Of a DNA stretch of 64,000 bases, positions 35,301 through 44,102 are shown in pieces. The notes under the pieces were generated by a model. It made no database searches. It worked only from the letters and a program-made list of their open reading frames with translations, and was not told the origin of the DNA. The stretch comes from Piscirickettsiaceae bacterium. GTDB taxonomy: Bacteria; Pseudomonadota; Gammaproteobacteria; Nitrosococcales; Methylophagaceae. The stretch covers positions 62,001-126,000 of the forward strand of contig JABSQO010000003.1 of NCBI GenBank assembly GCA_013215775.1. Reading direction: 5' to 3'. The position numbers and the translations under genes are program-made. Position 1 is the first letter of the stretch, and each line of letters starts with the position of its first letter.

Positions 35301-37742
35301 GACGGTCACTTCAGTATGTGTGCCAACTCCAGTTGTTACATTTCTTTCCTCTATCACGTCGGTGTCGTACAGAACATACGAATGACCACTGATTACAGCG
35401 GAGGCGTCATCAAGCTCAACACCAAAGCCACCAATGCCATCGTTGACGAATCTCGCTATTCTATAATCAATGCCATTTATAATTACTCTTTTAGAGTTGG
35501 TACTGCCGTCATAGCCAGTTAGCCATGCTATATTTGAAACCACGCCCGATACGGTTGACGCAAATCTCTGAACGCTGTCGAACGCGGCTAGAATTTTGTA
35601 CGAAATGCCTGCTGAAATCGTCACCTCTCTATCTAGCTTAATCACCGACACGGTGCTTCCGATCTCCGCTCTACCGCCCTCTGACCAGTTAGGTAACTCG
35701 TGCTGAATCAAAATCTGACTACCTACGGTGCACGCTATCGCCTCAATGGACGCCTCAAACTCGACCGTTTGCGTGATGTGCTTGTTCAGATTTAGATGAA
35801 AAATTGCCTCTTTTATTGCCTGGCTAGATCTCGTAATTCCAAAAAGCGTAATTCTTGCAGTTCTTACAGGCTCGTTAGGACCAACAGAGGGATCTCTCAC
35901 TTTCATTATCTGCCGCGCGTAGCCAGCATCCTTATTCCAGTAAGTGACTTCTATTTCATTTGATCTTTCCGATTGTGGCAGCCAGGTTACATTTAAAGAC
36001 TTTTCGACAATGTTTGAAGAGTTGAACATCATCACTGGCGTGTCTGCTCTCTCGATTGCAACGGTGTATCGTGTGCCCACATTTACAATCTGTGCGTGAC
36101 CCGCTCTAAAGACGTACTGGATTGAATCCCAAACATTACTCTGCGTATCAAACACGCCATCAAATCTCAAATCAGACGACTCACAAAAATCAGCCCAATC
36201 TTGCCACTGGTTTATGTCTATTCTCGATTCGCTAATTCGCCCGCCATAGCGCGTATTGGTGATAATGTCGTAAGCAACCCACGCAGGGTTGGATGACGCC
36301 TCAATTGACCACACAACCACGTTACCCACGATTCTTCTAACCTTCACGTACTTGCCACCGTGCAGGAACGTGACGTTTGGAACCGACGTCAATTGATCAG
36401 ATAGTGTTACTTTTATGGCCTGTAGAGCCGTGTGTCTGTATGCCACATCATCGGTGACGATCTCGTTTATCTCACCCCAACTTACATTTTCGACAATTTT
36501 TACATCTTCATCTTCCGCAATTGGTCTTCTTACGCTAACCTCGTAAAAACCTTCCGGTAATAACGGCGAAAGAAACGATTTTCTTTTAGCTGCCCTACCT
36601 TTTCCTGTTATTTTAGTTACCGTTGAGTAGACGGGCTGACGAACAACGCTGCCAACAATCGTGCCGATGTAGTCATCGACAATCAAATCTTCACTTAATG
36701 AAGTTCCCGCTCTCAACGACCCCTGCTCGACGTCCGTATCGGAGTAATAGTAGGTTATGGTGTCGCTAACGACATTTGACGTATCAACCATGTCAATCCA
36801 CGTTGCGTCGCCAACCTTTCTATACCTAATCTCCAGACCAACTGTTCTCGCATCCGTACCACCCTCGTCGTTGTACAGAGCTAGGCCATTTGGCGCTATA
36901 ATGTCGATCCTTATCTTATCAACCTCTTTTGAGGTCGTGTACAGCGAAGGCGTCGTTGTTAGGTTTAAATTTCTGCTTACTGGAACAATGCTGTCGTCAA
37001 ACCAACCTATCGGAGACTGTGTGGCGCTGCCCGATCTAAACTTGGTCTCAACGCCAGAAAACGTGCTGATGTCTTGGTTGTTTAGCTTTATGTCCGATAT
37101 TCCAGCAATAACACCCTCGCCGGCATTAAACAGCATGTACAAAATCTGAGTGTCACCAACATTCTCAACGTATGCGCCAATTCTGTTGCCACCAATTCTG
37201 TGTCTTCCATATACAAGAGGTACAGCTATGTCCTCTGACGATGTATTTTTTGCCCCGTCAATGCCGTAGGTTTTGCTTTCGTCCAATCCCTCGTTATAGT
37301 TTGATTTCGACGGTATAGCCGAGCTTGGTGGCAACAATGCGTTGACCAGCATATTGCCGACCATCGAAATACCAACCGTGTATAGGCTACCCAGAGTCAG
37401 CGTTCCAATACCCAAAGATATTCCCGCGCCAGGCAACATGGCAGCCAACTGAGGCGCGAATACCGCTACCGCAATTAAAGCCACCATTCTAAAGATGTTT
37501 TTACTCTTACCACCTTGGGGAACAGGACAAACAACCACGCTGTCGCCCTTCTCAAGAATGACATCAAACATATCTTCTTCTGGAATTATTTTGCCGTTTA
37601 CGGACAGCACAAATGACATCAACAAGACGGGCACGAGACTGCCTGCTGGAATCCCCTCACTCCATTCTGGGGTCGAGCGAACGCAGTCCATAGGGTCAAA
37701 TGGATTGTTAATTACCGTTACTAGAAGATTACTCTCCGACAT
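32370..37742 (-). CDS. Central tail-tip protein (gpJ-like), fused to a gpI-like N-terminus
   Basis: A 1790-residue protein that forms the distal tail tip and binds the receptor. Residues 1-60 resemble a ubiquitin-like fold (NGKIIPEEDMFDVILEKGDS). Residues 85-140 are hydrophobic and Gly-rich, as in lambda gpI, and there is no separate gpI gene between K and J. Residues 150-900 fit gpJ, with VPLVYGRHRIGGN and RYGGRISESRIDINQWQDW. Fibronectin type III-like repeats follow (about 990-1290). Two similar modules containing ITNAKIG...GWKIDK/GWKLDK occur in the C-terminal part, separated by a sugar-binding-like sandwich (about 1490-1640). Confidence 0.9.
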   Translation of the reverse strand: MSESNLLVTVINNPFDPMDCVRSTPEWSEGIPAGSLVPVLLMSFVLSVNGKIIPEEDMFDVILEKGDSVVVCPVPQGGKSKNIFRMVALIAVAVFAPQLAAMLPGAGISLGIGTLTLGSLYTVGISMVGNMLVNALLPPSSAIPSKSNYNEGLDESKTYGIDGAKNTSSEDIAVPLVYGRHRIGGNRIGAYVENVGDTQILYMLFNAGEGVIAGISDIKLNNQDISTFSGVETKFRSGSATQSPIGWFDDSIVPVSRNLNLTTTPSLYTTSKEVDKIRIDIIAPNGLALYNDEGGTDARTVGLEIRYRKVGDATWIDMVDTSNVVSDTITYYYSDTDVEQGSLRAGTSLSEDLIVDDYIGTIVGSVVRQPVYSTVTKITGKGRAAKRKSFLSPLLPEGFYEVSVRRPIAEDEDVKIVENVSWGEINEIVTDDVAYRHTALQAIKVTLSDQLTSVPNVTFLHGGKYVKVRRIVGNVVVWSIEASSNPAWVAYDIITNTRYGGRISESRIDINQWQDWADFCESSDLRFDGVFDTQSNVWDSIQYVFRAGHAQIVNVGTRYTVAIERADTPVMMFNSSNIVEKSLNVTWLPQSERSNEIEVTYWNKDAGYARQIMKVRDPSVGPNEPVRTARITLFGITRSSQAIKEAIFHLNLNKHITQTVEFEASIEAIACTVGSQILIQHELPNWSEGGRAEIGSTVSVIKLDREVTISAGISYKILAAFDSVQRFASTVSGVVSNIAWLTGYDGSTNSKRVIINGIDYRIARFVNDGIGGFGVELDDASAVISGHSYVLYDTDVIEERNVTTGVGTHTEVTVDAVMPAALPQFAKWMLGDVTKVKKPFRVLAVSGSNEYTRSIKAIEYKDEVYDLTNTVVNPVIESRVSISHVRNPIVDETWLKSGSTYSPVADLGWELPLTGMYGGADIYAAKNGGEYERVGNVGSQELQFSYTSLSVGDTVNFKIIARDIINQKASFVSAVILSHTATARPETGTPTTLNVTTVESSYVLSWVNPTETFSQIEIWRSTTDDVLTASQINAVTGITYTDTSAPMGVPVFYWVRTINADGLNGDWNAAGGSTAPVPGQVSGLVIVGAFSGSSVTIKWNALAEASDYIVEIKANAVLSRAVSVRGTEYTYSISDAVNDNNINRAITLTVKPRLINSSVGADVSVIATNSQIATAPANVTLSTNGDQISVNFDRKTEGDLAGYKIWASETPEFTPSALNLIYSGPNPGHTFTVAPDEDWNVVTGAYDVWGEDGMTLSGESAITATNSGVIASQLTDSITRSHLAAVLEGEIDALENEWTVKVETRSSDGQPYIAGMGISVDQGTGNSGATTSQIIMKADTFSIIPSDVAGLEAATAPFIVSGGQVFMSQAFIEDASITNAKIGNIIQSTTFSPTQGWKIDKAGTAQFSSITIRDGAGNIVLSSGGTYADAISNGAQQWSEVSGAGIPADNADVTTDNLAGSGVNIVSAEYAVLESTLPTLGSVSATGTPTVDAVVAYFGSQSLKIAATGADAYVYLGANSTDYNIKMSPNKKWIVSAMVRASAISKDGELYVRTADSGVHYSLSFTSPAISDTWVRVFGTVDLTSDDSTSMIMRVDNDGGVGVDMFFDGLMIEEQIGSLNNPSSYALPAGVGGGGVGAYDELTGLPTSIADINTTEGDKLGTIAENADVTGSNVAAGITGQTAFATLDQITSVNISTYIAGVAIQTAHIANAAITNAKIGDVIQSAAYSAGTAGWKLDKNGNMELNSAVFRGTIDVKSGSSGARLEIKNNVIKVFDSSGLLRVKMGDLAA

Positions 37743-38106
37743 ATTTGTATATTCCCATTAGTCTGTTTTGCCAGCCGTTGTCGCTTAATCTCTCTACAAT
37801 CACGCCGCCTGTGTGCTGCCATGTGTGAACAAATTTGTCGCCGCCAATGCAGTAGCCCACATGAATGTTGCCTGGCACTCTGAACAAGAACGCGACACCT
37901 TCCTTCGCCTCGCACTTTTCCCAAAGGCGCAACTCACCCATAAAGATCGCTGTTATTTTTGCCCCGTCCTCTGGACTTGCGTAGTCAGGAATTTCAATAC
38001 CGTCTCTACGCATCAGCTCCATTAGAAGTCCGTAGCAGTCGTACTCATCATCACCGCGACCGCCGTACTCGAACGGCACACCTATAAGATCAACGTAATC
38101 AGCCAT
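37729..38106 (-). CDS. NlpC/P60 peptidase (gpK-like tail assembly protein)
   Basis: A 125-residue C40 peptidase. The catalytic cysteine is in DEYDCYGLLMELMRRDG and the histidine in GNIHVGYCIGG, followed by FVHTWQH. In lambda-like phages this domain is the C-terminal half of gpK, acting at the tail tip, probably on peptidoglycan or during assembly. It overlaps both the L and J genes. The JAB domain of full-length gpK is absent. Confidence 0.88.
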   Translation of the reverse strand: MADYVDLIGVPFEYGGRGDDEYDCYGLLMELMRRDGIEIPDYASPEDGAKITAIFMGELRLWEKCEAKEGVAFLFRVPGNIHVGYCIGGDKFVHTWQHTGGVIVERLSDNGWQNRLMGIYKYVGE

Positions 38107-38726
38107 TAGGACAGGTTGTTAATTGATGGAAAACCGCCGAAATTAAGAGCGTTTTCGTGAACACCACAACCATTCGGACCCTGTAGCGTAAAGTCACAAG
38201 ATGACATGGCTCCCGCGTAACCACATTCGACACTTTTATATGCCCAAGGGCATCTGTCTCTCAACTGTCTGCGTCTTGGAAAGTTTAAAAGCAGGTGAAG
38301 CTCAGAACTTAGCGTCCACTTGACTACAAAGTCGTTTACGCTCGTATCTCTAACGGAAAATGTCTCTACCATCTCTGGCGGCAGTGATGAGTCTGCCGTA
38401 CTGACGACCATCACCCTCACCTCGAAGCCGACACCTCCGCCATACTCGTTCATGCGTTGTTTCACTGCGCCTGATATGTCTTGTATCGTTACGGTTACGT
38501 TTGGCTCTTGACCCGCCTCCGTGCCTAGCTCGATCTCAAAGGGAAATGCAACATAGGTGTTTCCGTCATAGTCAAAGTCTTCTGGGTTGTTCACCAGATA
38601 AAGCGTCTCGACAAACACGCCAAGCGACGTCTTAACGTCAATCTCAAGGCACACCAAAAAGGGAAACTCGGAATCAATTCGATTCTTCTCTTCAACGGTT
38701 GCTACTGATAAATGATTGTTTTCCAT
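38106..38726 (-). CDS. Minor tail protein L-like, with conserved cysteines
   Basis: A 206-residue tail-tip protein. The C-terminal part has four cysteines in the pattern RCPWAYKSVECGYAG, then SCDFTLQGPNGCGVHENALN, which corresponds to the iron-sulfur-binding end of lambda gpL. The N-terminal part is a beta-rich domain (VCLEIDVKTSLGVFVETLYL). Gene order M-L-K-J matches lambda. First gene after the operator at 38760. Confidence 0.85.
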   Translation of the reverse strand: MENNHLSVATVEEKNRIDSEFPFLVCLEIDVKTSLGVFVETLYLVNNPEDFDYDGNTYVAFPFEIELGTEAGQEPNVTVTIQDISGAVKQRMNEYGGGVGFEVRVMVVSTADSSLPPEMVETFSVRDTSVNDFVVKWTLSSELHLLLNFPRRRQLRDRCPWAYKSVECGYAGAMSSCDFTLQGPNGCGVHENALNFGGFPSINNLS

Positions 38727-38759
38727 GTTTCTCGCCAGTTATGTGATGGTCAATTATAC

Positions 38760-38777
38760 TAAGTCACGAGTGACTTA
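38760..38777 (-). promoter_or_regulatory. Operator-promoter upstream of the L-K-J operon (best example)
   Basis: TAAGTCACGAGTGACTTA, a full palindrome. On the minus strand it occupies the spacer of a near-consensus promoter, TTGATA-17 bp-TATAAT. Confidence 0.9.
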
Positions 38778-39143
38778 TCAAACCTCCTTCAATTTAACAC
38801 CCGCAACGTCCCAGCGATGATTTCCGCCAAAACCCTTGTAAACAAACTTCATCTTGTCTTCAAAACGAACGGTAATTTCGGCACCCGACGTTGGCATAGT
38901 CCATGTAAACGATACAGATCCACCTTTTTTGGTATCCCAAAATGCCTCAAGAAGCTGTCTATCCGCCTCGCTTATGTCAGTGAACTTGGTCGTGTAGGTT
39001 CGTCTAGGTCTGCGCGTGTATCGCGGACGTGTGTCCGAGTACCCACCATCCTGCTTTACCTTTATTGCTGGATCATCTTGCTCTATAGAGAACCCCTTTG
39101 AGTCCTCCTTCGCAATCATACCAACCGGTGGGAAATCACTCAT
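38778..39143 (-). CDS. Minor tail protein M-like
   Basis: A 121-residue protein directly after the tape measure gene, the position of lambda gpM. It contains FSIEQDDPAIKVKQDGGY, RRPRRTYTTKF, LEAFWDTKKGGS and ends LKEV. A second copy of this domain forms the C-terminus of the repeat protein at 15262-16365. It overlaps the tape measure stop by 4 bp. Confidence 0.8.
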   Translation of the reverse strand: MSDFPPVGMIAKEDSKGFSIEQDDPAIKVKQDGGYSDTRPRYTRRPRRTYTTKFTDISEADRQLLEAFWDTKKGGSVSFTWTMPTSGAEITVRFEDKMKFVYKGFGGNHRWDVAGVKLKEV

Positions 39144-42100
39144 CGAACTGCACCTCTCATGCTGTCTCTAAACGGGCCAGGGCTCGACGCCGCAGCCATT
39201 ACCACATCTAATATCATCTTCTTGCCGTCGAACTTCATTTGGCCTTGGTTTGCCGTTACTTCTTGCGTTGTTTGATTGATGACATTCACCTGGACATTTG
39301 GCGCCTGAGTACCGCCTGCCATTGTTACGGGAATGGATTTACCATCGGGTAGCGGTACAAATGCTTCCGCCATGCTGCCCTCGCCAAACAAGGCCAATTG
39401 TGGTGAGTTTGCCACGCCACCATTAGCGTACGCTTTACCCATACTCGACATCACGCCGCCATTCTTAAATGGCCACAGATTACTCAAGAAGTCACCTATG
39501 CCACTCATAGATCCTCCGGCTCTACCTGCCGCGCCGGATGTTGTGTGAATTGAACCACCGCCTGTTGGCATAACTGTGCCGCCGCCGAGACTGCCAAGTA
39601 AGCCACCCGCAAGGTCTCCCAAGAAGCCGCCGCCACCGCCGCCACCCAACGCTTGCGTCAGGGCTGATTGTATTTGTATCTTAATTATGTCTTGCAAGAT
39701 TGATTCTGCGAGGTCTGCGAAGTCCAATTTGCCCGTTCTTACGAATGTAGCTAATCTGTCGCTGGCGTCGTCTAACCATCTAGCAGACGCTTCTTGCATC
39801 TTCTCAGTAGAGTCTTCCCAGTCACGTAACATTTTATCCATTGGCGTTTCTGTATTGCGAACATATTCTTCCTGCAGGGAGGCTAAGTTCTCCTTCAGGG
39901 CCTTATCTATTTCTAAGATCTCCTGCGCTGTCATTGCTTCTGTTTTAACAATAGACGCCTTCGCCTCTTTGACCTTCTGCTTGTACTCAGCCAAGTAACG
40001 ACCCTTGTCTCTCAAAAGGGAGTTGTTAATCTTCCGCGTGTCTTCAATCAAATCACTCGCATTTGAGAATGTTTCCTTACCAATTGCGTCTAACTTGGCA
40101 ACTTCGGCCAACCTTTTCAACTCTTCCGTAGCGTTAGGAACATTCTTCAGTAACTCGTCAATCTCACGATTTATTCGATCAACAAAGGTGTCATCTTTTT
40201 CAGTTAGGAACTCTTTCTTAGCTGTGGCAGCCTCCTGAGTCATGCGGGCTGATTTTTTGGTAATGGCGTCGATTGCAGACAGCTCATCGCGTCGAGCCTT
40301 TTTAACTCTGTTCAGCTCGTCAACAACCTTTGCGTAACCCTCATACAGCTCTTTGACTTCTGCCAAAGTTTGACCACCCACTCGCAACCCTGCAAGCAAG
40401 TCCTTGCCTTCATCACCAAACACGCCACTTTTTAACAAGCTCTCGAACTTAGCAACCTCGCCACCCAAACCTTCTATTTCAGCAGATGCCTCTATAGTTT
40501 TGGCCTTTAAGCTGGCAATTAAGTTTTCAAGACGTGAGCCCGCGCCGGAGCCAGGCTTGTCGAGCAGCTTAGCCGACTCGCCTGCTATTTTTATCTGAGC
40601 AACTTTCAACTCCGTCAGTCTGATTATCTCTTCTTGAAGGTCTTTTATTTGCGATTTGAGACCTGTGGTTTTTTGCAAACCACCGCCCTTCGCAAGCTCA
40701 GCTCTAATCAAAGCCATCTTTTCTCGGGTGTTTTTAAGAAGACTGTCGTAACTATCAGCAATAGCTTCCTGTCTTCTGCTGATGAACTCTTCTCTTTCTA
40801 TGTCGCCATCGTTATACGCCTTTGAGATTATCTCCATTCTGTCCGAGTAGGCTGCTCTGACGTCCTTGTTCATTCTCGCCATTTCTCGCTTCAGGTCTTC
40901 TGACATTCTTGACGCATTGTTGTCCGCCATCAACTTCAGGCCATCTTCCAAACGCTTTTGCATGTTCAGGCGGTCTGTTATCGACTTGCCCAGCATATCT
41001 CTTTGTTCGTCGATTTCTTTTTGATATTTGGCACGTCTAGCGTCGCCAAACGAGTTAGATAGGCTACCGTCTCTGTGACCCTCTGCCTTCGCTATCTTCG
41101 CCAAAATAGCTTGCTCATTTGCTTCTCTTTGAGCGATTGAATTTCTCAAAATAGATTGCGTGTTTTCATCTACAACTTTGGTGCCGGTTCTCATTATTTC
41201 CGACGCTTCGTCTTGGTTGCCGGCAAATGCGTATATGGCTGCTGCCGCACCCGCTATAATTGCCGCGCCCCACGCCCAGGGACCCATTACCGCAAGCAGT
41301 GAAATCTTCAGCACTCTTAAGCTGTTCGAGAATAATAACGCCGCACCACTTCCTAAAGACATGGAGGTGGTTAAACCACCCGTTAGACCCGCCGTTACCG
41401 CCGACACTGTTCCGACCGCTGTGAGCGCCGCTGTGAGCGCGAGATATGTCTTTTGGATCTTCATCACGATAGAGGCAACAATCGTGGCCGTTTTCCAAAC
41501 CACAACAAACTTGCCCACCGCCATCGTAACGTCCACAATTTGGCCGCCGTGTTTTATCAGGAATTCAGCCGCTGTGGTTAACCCTCTTATTACTGTCGCC
41601 AGCGCTTCACCCCAGGCTTGAGCAAATCTCTCTACCTTGTTTGGATCTAGCCCGTCGATTACCTTGCCCAAGGCGACTTTGGCCTCTTCAAACATCTTAC
41701 TGTTGCCGATGGCCACCTGAAACTTAGTCCATCTCGTTTCTAATCGAGACACCATGCCCGACCATGTATCCATCATTAGTAGACCAGCGCCACCCATCGT
41801 TCTGTCCATCTCACGCAACATACGCTGTAGAGCATCGTGCGCCTCCACCCGCCCAGACGAGATCGCCTTAACAAGTTCTTGGAACGACATGTTCATTGAG
41901 CGAGCCATTAATTTGATTGCTGTGGGGACTGCCTCACCCAACTGCTGACGTAGCTCCTCCATCGAGATGACGCCTTTACCCGCCATCTGTTGAATCGCTA
42001 TTGTTGCTCTATGAAGAATCTCATCCGTGCCACCAAACTGCGCTACGGAGTCTGTCAGGGACACGATAGCGCCCTTTACGTTGTCGAGATTAACCGACTT

Positions 42101-42535
42101 CATTTTCACAAAGCTGTTTGTCAACTCGCCCAAGCTAAATGGTGCGCGCTCAGCCGTGTCAAATAGGAATTTGAGGTTGTCCGCTGCTTCTGTATTTCGA
42201 CCGAACTCCGATGTCGCCGTAGACATGCCTTTTAGTAGAAATGTCATACGCTCGATCTTGGCGTTCGTATCTATAATTGATTTCTGCCAACCCAATGTCG
42301 CGTTGTACAGATTGTGAATACCACCTTTTAAGATGGATGCTGTGATCGCAATGTCGCGGAGCTTGGGCAATAACCCAGTAATGCTCCGCTCCATGCGTTT
42401 GACGGATTTACTCGACTGATCAAAGTTTTTGGCAAGCGACTTAATCGTTTTGCCAGCTTTGATAGTTTTTATTGTAAAGTTTTTATCGTTAAGGTCTAAC
42501 TCAACAGTAATACTACCAAGACTACTACCCATCAA
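39140..42535 (-). CDS. Tape measure protein
   Basis: A 1131-residue protein that sets tail length and enters the envelope at injection. The N-terminal tape-measure domain includes LGELTNSFVKMKSVNLDNVK and MSFQELVKAISSGRVEAHDA. Hydrophobic segments lie around residues 335-430 (SLLAVMGPWAWGAAIIAGAA). Long coiled coils follow, and a Gly-rich C-terminus (GGGGGGFLGDLAGGLLGSLGG). The length implies a long siphovirus tail. It starts right after the GT frameshift gene. Confidence 0.93.
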   Translation of the reverse strand: MMGSSLGSITVELDLNDKNFTIKTIKAGKTIKSLAKNFDQSSKSVKRMERSITGLLPKLRDIAITASILKGGIHNLYNATLGWQKSIIDTNAKIERMTFLLKGMSTATSEFGRNTEAADNLKFLFDTAERAPFSLGELTNSFVKMKSVNLDNVKGAIVSLTDSVAQFGGTDEILHRATIAIQQMAGKGVISMEELRQQLGEAVPTAIKLMARSMNMSFQELVKAISSGRVEAHDALQRMLREMDRTMGGAGLLMMDTWSGMVSRLETRWTKFQVAIGNSKMFEEAKVALGKVIDGLDPNKVERFAQAWGEALATVIRGLTTAAEFLIKHGGQIVDVTMAVGKFVVVWKTATIVASIVMKIQKTYLALTAALTAVGTVSAVTAGLTGGLTTSMSLGSGAALLFSNSLRVLKISLLAVMGPWAWGAAIIAGAAAAIYAFAGNQDEASEIMRTGTKVVDENTQSILRNSIAQREANEQAILAKIAKAEGHRDGSLSNSFGDARRAKYQKEIDEQRDMLGKSITDRLNMQKRLEDGLKLMADNNASRMSEDLKREMARMNKDVRAAYSDRMEIISKAYNDGDIEREEFISRRQEAIADSYDSLLKNTREKMALIRAELAKGGGLQKTTGLKSQIKDLQEEIIRLTELKVAQIKIAGESAKLLDKPGSGAGSRLENLIASLKAKTIEASAEIEGLGGEVAKFESLLKSGVFGDEGKDLLAGLRVGGQTLAEVKELYEGYAKVVDELNRVKKARRDELSAIDAITKKSARMTQEAATAKKEFLTEKDDTFVDRINREIDELLKNVPNATEELKRLAEVAKLDAIGKETFSNASDLIEDTRKINNSLLRDKGRYLAEYKQKVKEAKASIVKTEAMTAQEILEIDKALKENLASLQEEYVRNTETPMDKMLRDWEDSTEKMQEASARWLDDASDRLATFVRTGKLDFADLAESILQDIIKIQIQSALTQALGGGGGGGFLGDLAGGLLGSLGGGTVMPTGGGSIHTTSGAAGRAGGSMSGIGDFLSNLWPFKNGGVMSSMGKAYANGGVANSPQLALFGEGSMAEAFVPLPDGKSIPVTMAGGTQAPNVQVNVINQTTQEVTANQGQMKFDGKKMILDVVMAAASSPGPFRDSMRGAVR

Positions 42536-42541
42536 ACACCT

Positions 42542-43167
42542 CTACATCATTGCCGCTAACCGTTGCAAACCTTCTCTGTCCAGTTTCTCTTCTGACGTAG
42601 ATACAGTTCCTAATTCAAGCTCAAGGCTTGACTGGTACTCTTGTAAATTTTCCTTACCACCTCCCAGCGCCACTCCATGCCTCAACTCACGCATGTCCTC
42701 TGTCGCCGAGATTCGACCTATGTTTCCCTGCATCAACCAAAATCGACGAAGGGGCATTGCTAGTACCTCTTTGTCGGTTAAGCTGTAGAAGCGACAGACG
42801 TGGCAAAAGACAAAGCCAAAATCTATCTCAGTAACCTTTGGCTTCTTGTCGTCGGTTACTTTTTTGCTTCTTTCGCGCCCTCTTCACCAATGTCACGGGC
42901 AAACCCGATAATTGTGTTGAGCTGTTGAAGACTTAACGCTTTCAACTTTTTATCCTCAAGCGTTGGAAATGCATCTTTGACCATTTGAATAAGCTCTTTC
43001 ACCTGCTCGCTCAGGGTCATATCCTTGCCTTCGTCTTTCTCCGCCTTCTGCGTCAATTTAATAAACTCAGAAACCGATAATTCTTTCATTGGGTATTCGC
43101 TGCCGCCCAACTTCAGTACCTTCTTTTGTTCTTCCTGGATTTCATCCATATTCAGCATTTTTGCCAT
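42542..43167 (-). CDS. Tail assembly chaperone GT, made by -1 frameshift
   Basis: The G frame (43167 to 42856) ends GCA AAA AAG TAA. Slipping -1 on A AAA AAG (42865-42859) moves ribosomes into an open frame that reads KKVTDDKKPKVTEIDFGFVF and runs without a stop to 42542. It is continuous with the MPLRRFWLMQG segment that could be mistaken for a separate gene. The shifted product would be about 208 residues. Its position just before the tape measure is the standard G/GT location in siphoviruses. Seen directly in sequence; efficiency unknown. Confidence 0.88.
42856..43167 (-). CDS. Tail assembly chaperone G
   Basis: A 103-residue, helical, Lys/Glu-rich protein (EIQEEQKKVLKLGGSEYPMK) first in the operon after the operator at 43219. 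It coats the tape measure protein during tail assembly. Its last codons form the slippery site used for the GT product. Confidence 0.85.
   Translation of the reverse strand: MAKMLNMDEIQEEQKKVLKLGGSEYPMKELSVSEFIKLTQKAEKDEGKDMTLSEQVKELIQMVKDAFPTLEDKKLKALSLQQLNTIIGFARDIGEEGAKEAKK
42859..42865 (-). other. Programmed -1 frameshift slippery heptamer
   Basis: A AAA AAG on the minus strand, immediately before the G stop codon (TAA at 42858-42856). This is one of the canonical bacterial -1 slippery heptamers. No strong downstream pseudoknot is obvious by eye. Confidence 0.88.
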
Positions 43168-43191
43168 GTTACTTTCTCCTCAAGTTAAATT

Positions 43192-43211
43192 GCCCCTCCG
43201 CTAAGAGGGGC
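43192..43211 (-). terminator. Hairpin between operator and gene G
   Basis: GCCCCTC and GAGGGGC form a 7-bp stem with a 6-nt loop, just downstream (minus strand) of the operator at 43219 and before the G start. The T-tract after it is weak (AATTTAAC). It may terminate the major tail protein transcript or be a 5' UTR hairpin. Confidence 0.55.
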
Positions 43212-43218
43212 ACTGTAC

Positions 43219-43236
43219 TAAGTCACTTGTGACTTA
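43219..43236 (-). promoter_or_regulatory. Operator-promoter upstream of G/GT and tape measure
   Basis: TAAGTCACTTGTGACTTA, a full palindrome, in a CAAATA-17 bp-TACAGT promoter on the minus strand. Confidence 0.8.
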
Positions 43237-43241
43237 TTTGA

Positions 43242-44078
43242 TTAAGCGCCTAAATCGCCGATTGCGAAAAGTTTGTTGCCAGCCGATGTATCTGGGTAGC
43301 CGGTAAACTCAACATTGTAAACACGCTCTTCGTCCACTTTGTATGCGAAATTCAACGCACCCGCTGTGGCTGCCTTAAACACCGTAAAGTCTTCCGAAAC
43401 ATCAGAAGGCGCATTGTCAGAAGGATGTAATGACAATAGCTGAGACGTTGACAACAAGTCAGCACCGATGCCATTCGTCACATCAACACGCTTTTGCGAA
43501 TTAACGCCACCTGCCAATGTGCCAGCAGAAACGGTGTCGCTAGATGCCGCAAGCGTGAAGCTGTCGCCAGCAACCGACTTAAGGTCATAAGTGATTGTTA
43601 AAATAGTGCCGTTTTCCGAGTACGTCGCTGGCATAACCAACACGTCTACAGAAGCGTTTAGATCTGTCACCAATGTGCCAAGCGTAGTTGCTAAGTCAAC
43701 ACCAATTTGGACGTCGTTAGTAAGCGCAGGGCTTGCTTTAAACGTAAACACAACACCGTTGATTGTAATTGTGTCGGCCTCTGTCGGTTGGTCAGCAAAG
43801 GTAATCGTACCCGTTGCGTTTGTACCACCCGTTTCGACCAATGTCGCACCTGGCATAATCTTGACCAGATTTTCTAAAGTCGTTTCCGCCATCGGTACGG
43901 ATACCTTGACCGAACGCTTCATGATGTACTCGTTCACTTCTGATTCACCAAATTGGTCAACCGTTACCTTATGTGTGTCTGTCGTAACCTCAACACTAAC
44001 GCCACCTTTGGTATAACCCAAGTTGACGCCGCCTAAAGTCACATCGCAGACGCCTAGTTTGACGTTCTCTGTGCCCAT
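43242..44078 (-). CDS. Major tail tube protein
   Basis: A 278-residue protein. The N-terminal part (NVKLGVCDVTLGGVNLGYTK, then VTVDQFGESEVNEYIMKRSV) is typical of siphovirus tail tube proteins, and the C-terminal part (EERVYNVEFTGYPDTSAGNK) completes the domain. Residues 84-190 (TGTITFADQPTEADTITING through SDTVSAGTLAGG) look like an inserted domain, also found as a free domain in other virion proteins. It lies between the tail terminator and the G/GT genes. Confidence 0.85.
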   Translation of the reverse strand: MGTENVKLGVCDVTLGGVNLGYTKGGVSVEVTTDTHKVTVDQFGESEVNEYIMKRSVKVSVPMAETTLENLVKIMPGATLVETGGTNATGTITFADQPTEADTITINGVVFTFKASPALTNDVQIGVDLATTLGTLVTDLNASVDVLVMPATYSENGTILTITYDLKSVAGDSFTLAASSDTVSAGTLAGGVNSQKRVDVTNGIGADLLSTSQLLSLHPSDNAPSDVSEDFTVFKAATAGALNFAYKVDEERVYNVEFTGYPDTSAGNKLFAIGDLGA

Positions 44079-44102
44079 TGTTTATCTCCTTTGCAAAGAA
44101 AT

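Noticed and set aside
39333-40238. Several long plus-strand frames opposite the tape measure gene
   Set aside because: Shadows of the minus-strand gene; no start signals, and composition follows the antisense codons.
42542-42757. Separate 71-residue gene
   Set aside because: It is the end of the -1 frame reached from gene G, so it is part of GT.
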